Source: an uncultured Verrucomicrobiota bacterium (GTDB taxonomy: Bacteria > Verrucomicrobiota > Kiritimatiellia > RFP12 > UBA1067). Taken from it: a stretch of 11,930 nucleotides of DNA. The notes beneath the pieces are model-generated. The model was not told the origin of the DNA, did no database searches, and saw nothing but the letters and a program-made list of their open reading frames with translations. The stretch lies in contig CALYRV010000057.1 in NCBI GenBank assembly GCA_945483525.1, positions 1 through 11,930 on the forward strand. The letters run 5' to 3'. The position numbers and the translations under genes were made by a program. Below are positions 11,842-11,930 of the stretch, piece after piece (the stretch's first letter is position 1; each line of letters opens with the position of its first letter).

Positions 11842-11930
11842 TTCAAGTGGAGTTCAAGAAAATTGAGGGGAACGGACGGGTCCTAGCGCTGATTGCATCG
11901 ACCGAAGGAACTCGTCGGATTTGTAACGAC
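11838..11930 (+). CDS. Start of an unrecognised gene, cut by the window end
   Basis: An ATG at 11838 overlaps the pyrF stop (ATGA) and opens a frame of 31 codons with no stop before the window ends. It begins MIQVEFKKIEGNGRVLALIAS. Four other gene junctions in this window use the same overlap, which supports it as real. The visible part is too short to name a family. It is probably co-transcribed with pyrF. Confidence 0.6.
   Translation, partial: MIQVEFKKIEGNGRVLALIASTEGTRRICND

Overview
The window is a GC-rich, tightly packed bacterial segment with every convincing gene on the + strand. It has no rRNA, tRNA, CRISPR array, transposase or integrase. Short intergenic gaps, four ATGA stop/start overlaps, a lipoprotein with a leucine-rich-repeat-like region and some genes without Shine-Dalgarno sites would fit an uncultured gut or anaerobic bacterium, perhaps of the PVC group (Kiritimatiellota, Lentisphaerota or Verrucomicrobiota). 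That placement is an inference from style, not from a marker gene.

Region 1 (1-4055) holds two tandem AMP-forming acyl-CoA synthetase genes and a pyridoxal kinase-like gene. The first synthetase is cut by the window edge. The second is a three-part fusion: an XRE helix-turn-helix, a cupin and a full acyl-CoA synthetase in one 775-residue protein. It looks like a ligand-sensing regulator joined to the enzyme whose product or substrate it might sense.

Region 2 (4138-6426) holds two tRNA-modification candidates, a peptidase U32 family protein of the TrhP/RlhA kind and the tRNA 2-thiouridylase MnmA. If the first is TrhP, both act on wobble uridine 34.

Region 3 (6423-10322) runs on from mnmA by a stop/start overlap: a large lipoprotein, a secreted alpha/beta-hydrolase-like protein that seems to lack its catalytic His, and phosphatidylserine decarboxylase. 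This is a cell-envelope group.

Region 4 (10335-11930) holds a 38-residue ORF with a signal peptide, the MTA/SAH nucleosidase gene mtnN, pyrF, and the start of an unrecognised gene overlapping pyrF.

Two sequence systems run across these genes. (a) An identical 11-base extended -10 box, TTTGATATAAT, lies at or just after three stop codons. At two of them (mnmA and the small ORF) the predicted transcription start falls exactly on the start codon, so those mRNAs should be leaderless; at pyrF it leaves an 18-base leader with a Shine-Dalgarno site. (b) Degenerate 7-base tandem repeats fill the gaps before the three genes of regions 1-2 that lack this promoter. Similar repeats or long imperfect inverted repeats also sit inside coding sequence, in frame, at protein loops or linkers: the cupin/synthetase linker, a loop of the kinase, and a loop of MnmA. 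This resembles a small palindromic or repeat element that tolerates insertion into genes, and it may mark the seam where the regulator and synthetase genes were fused.
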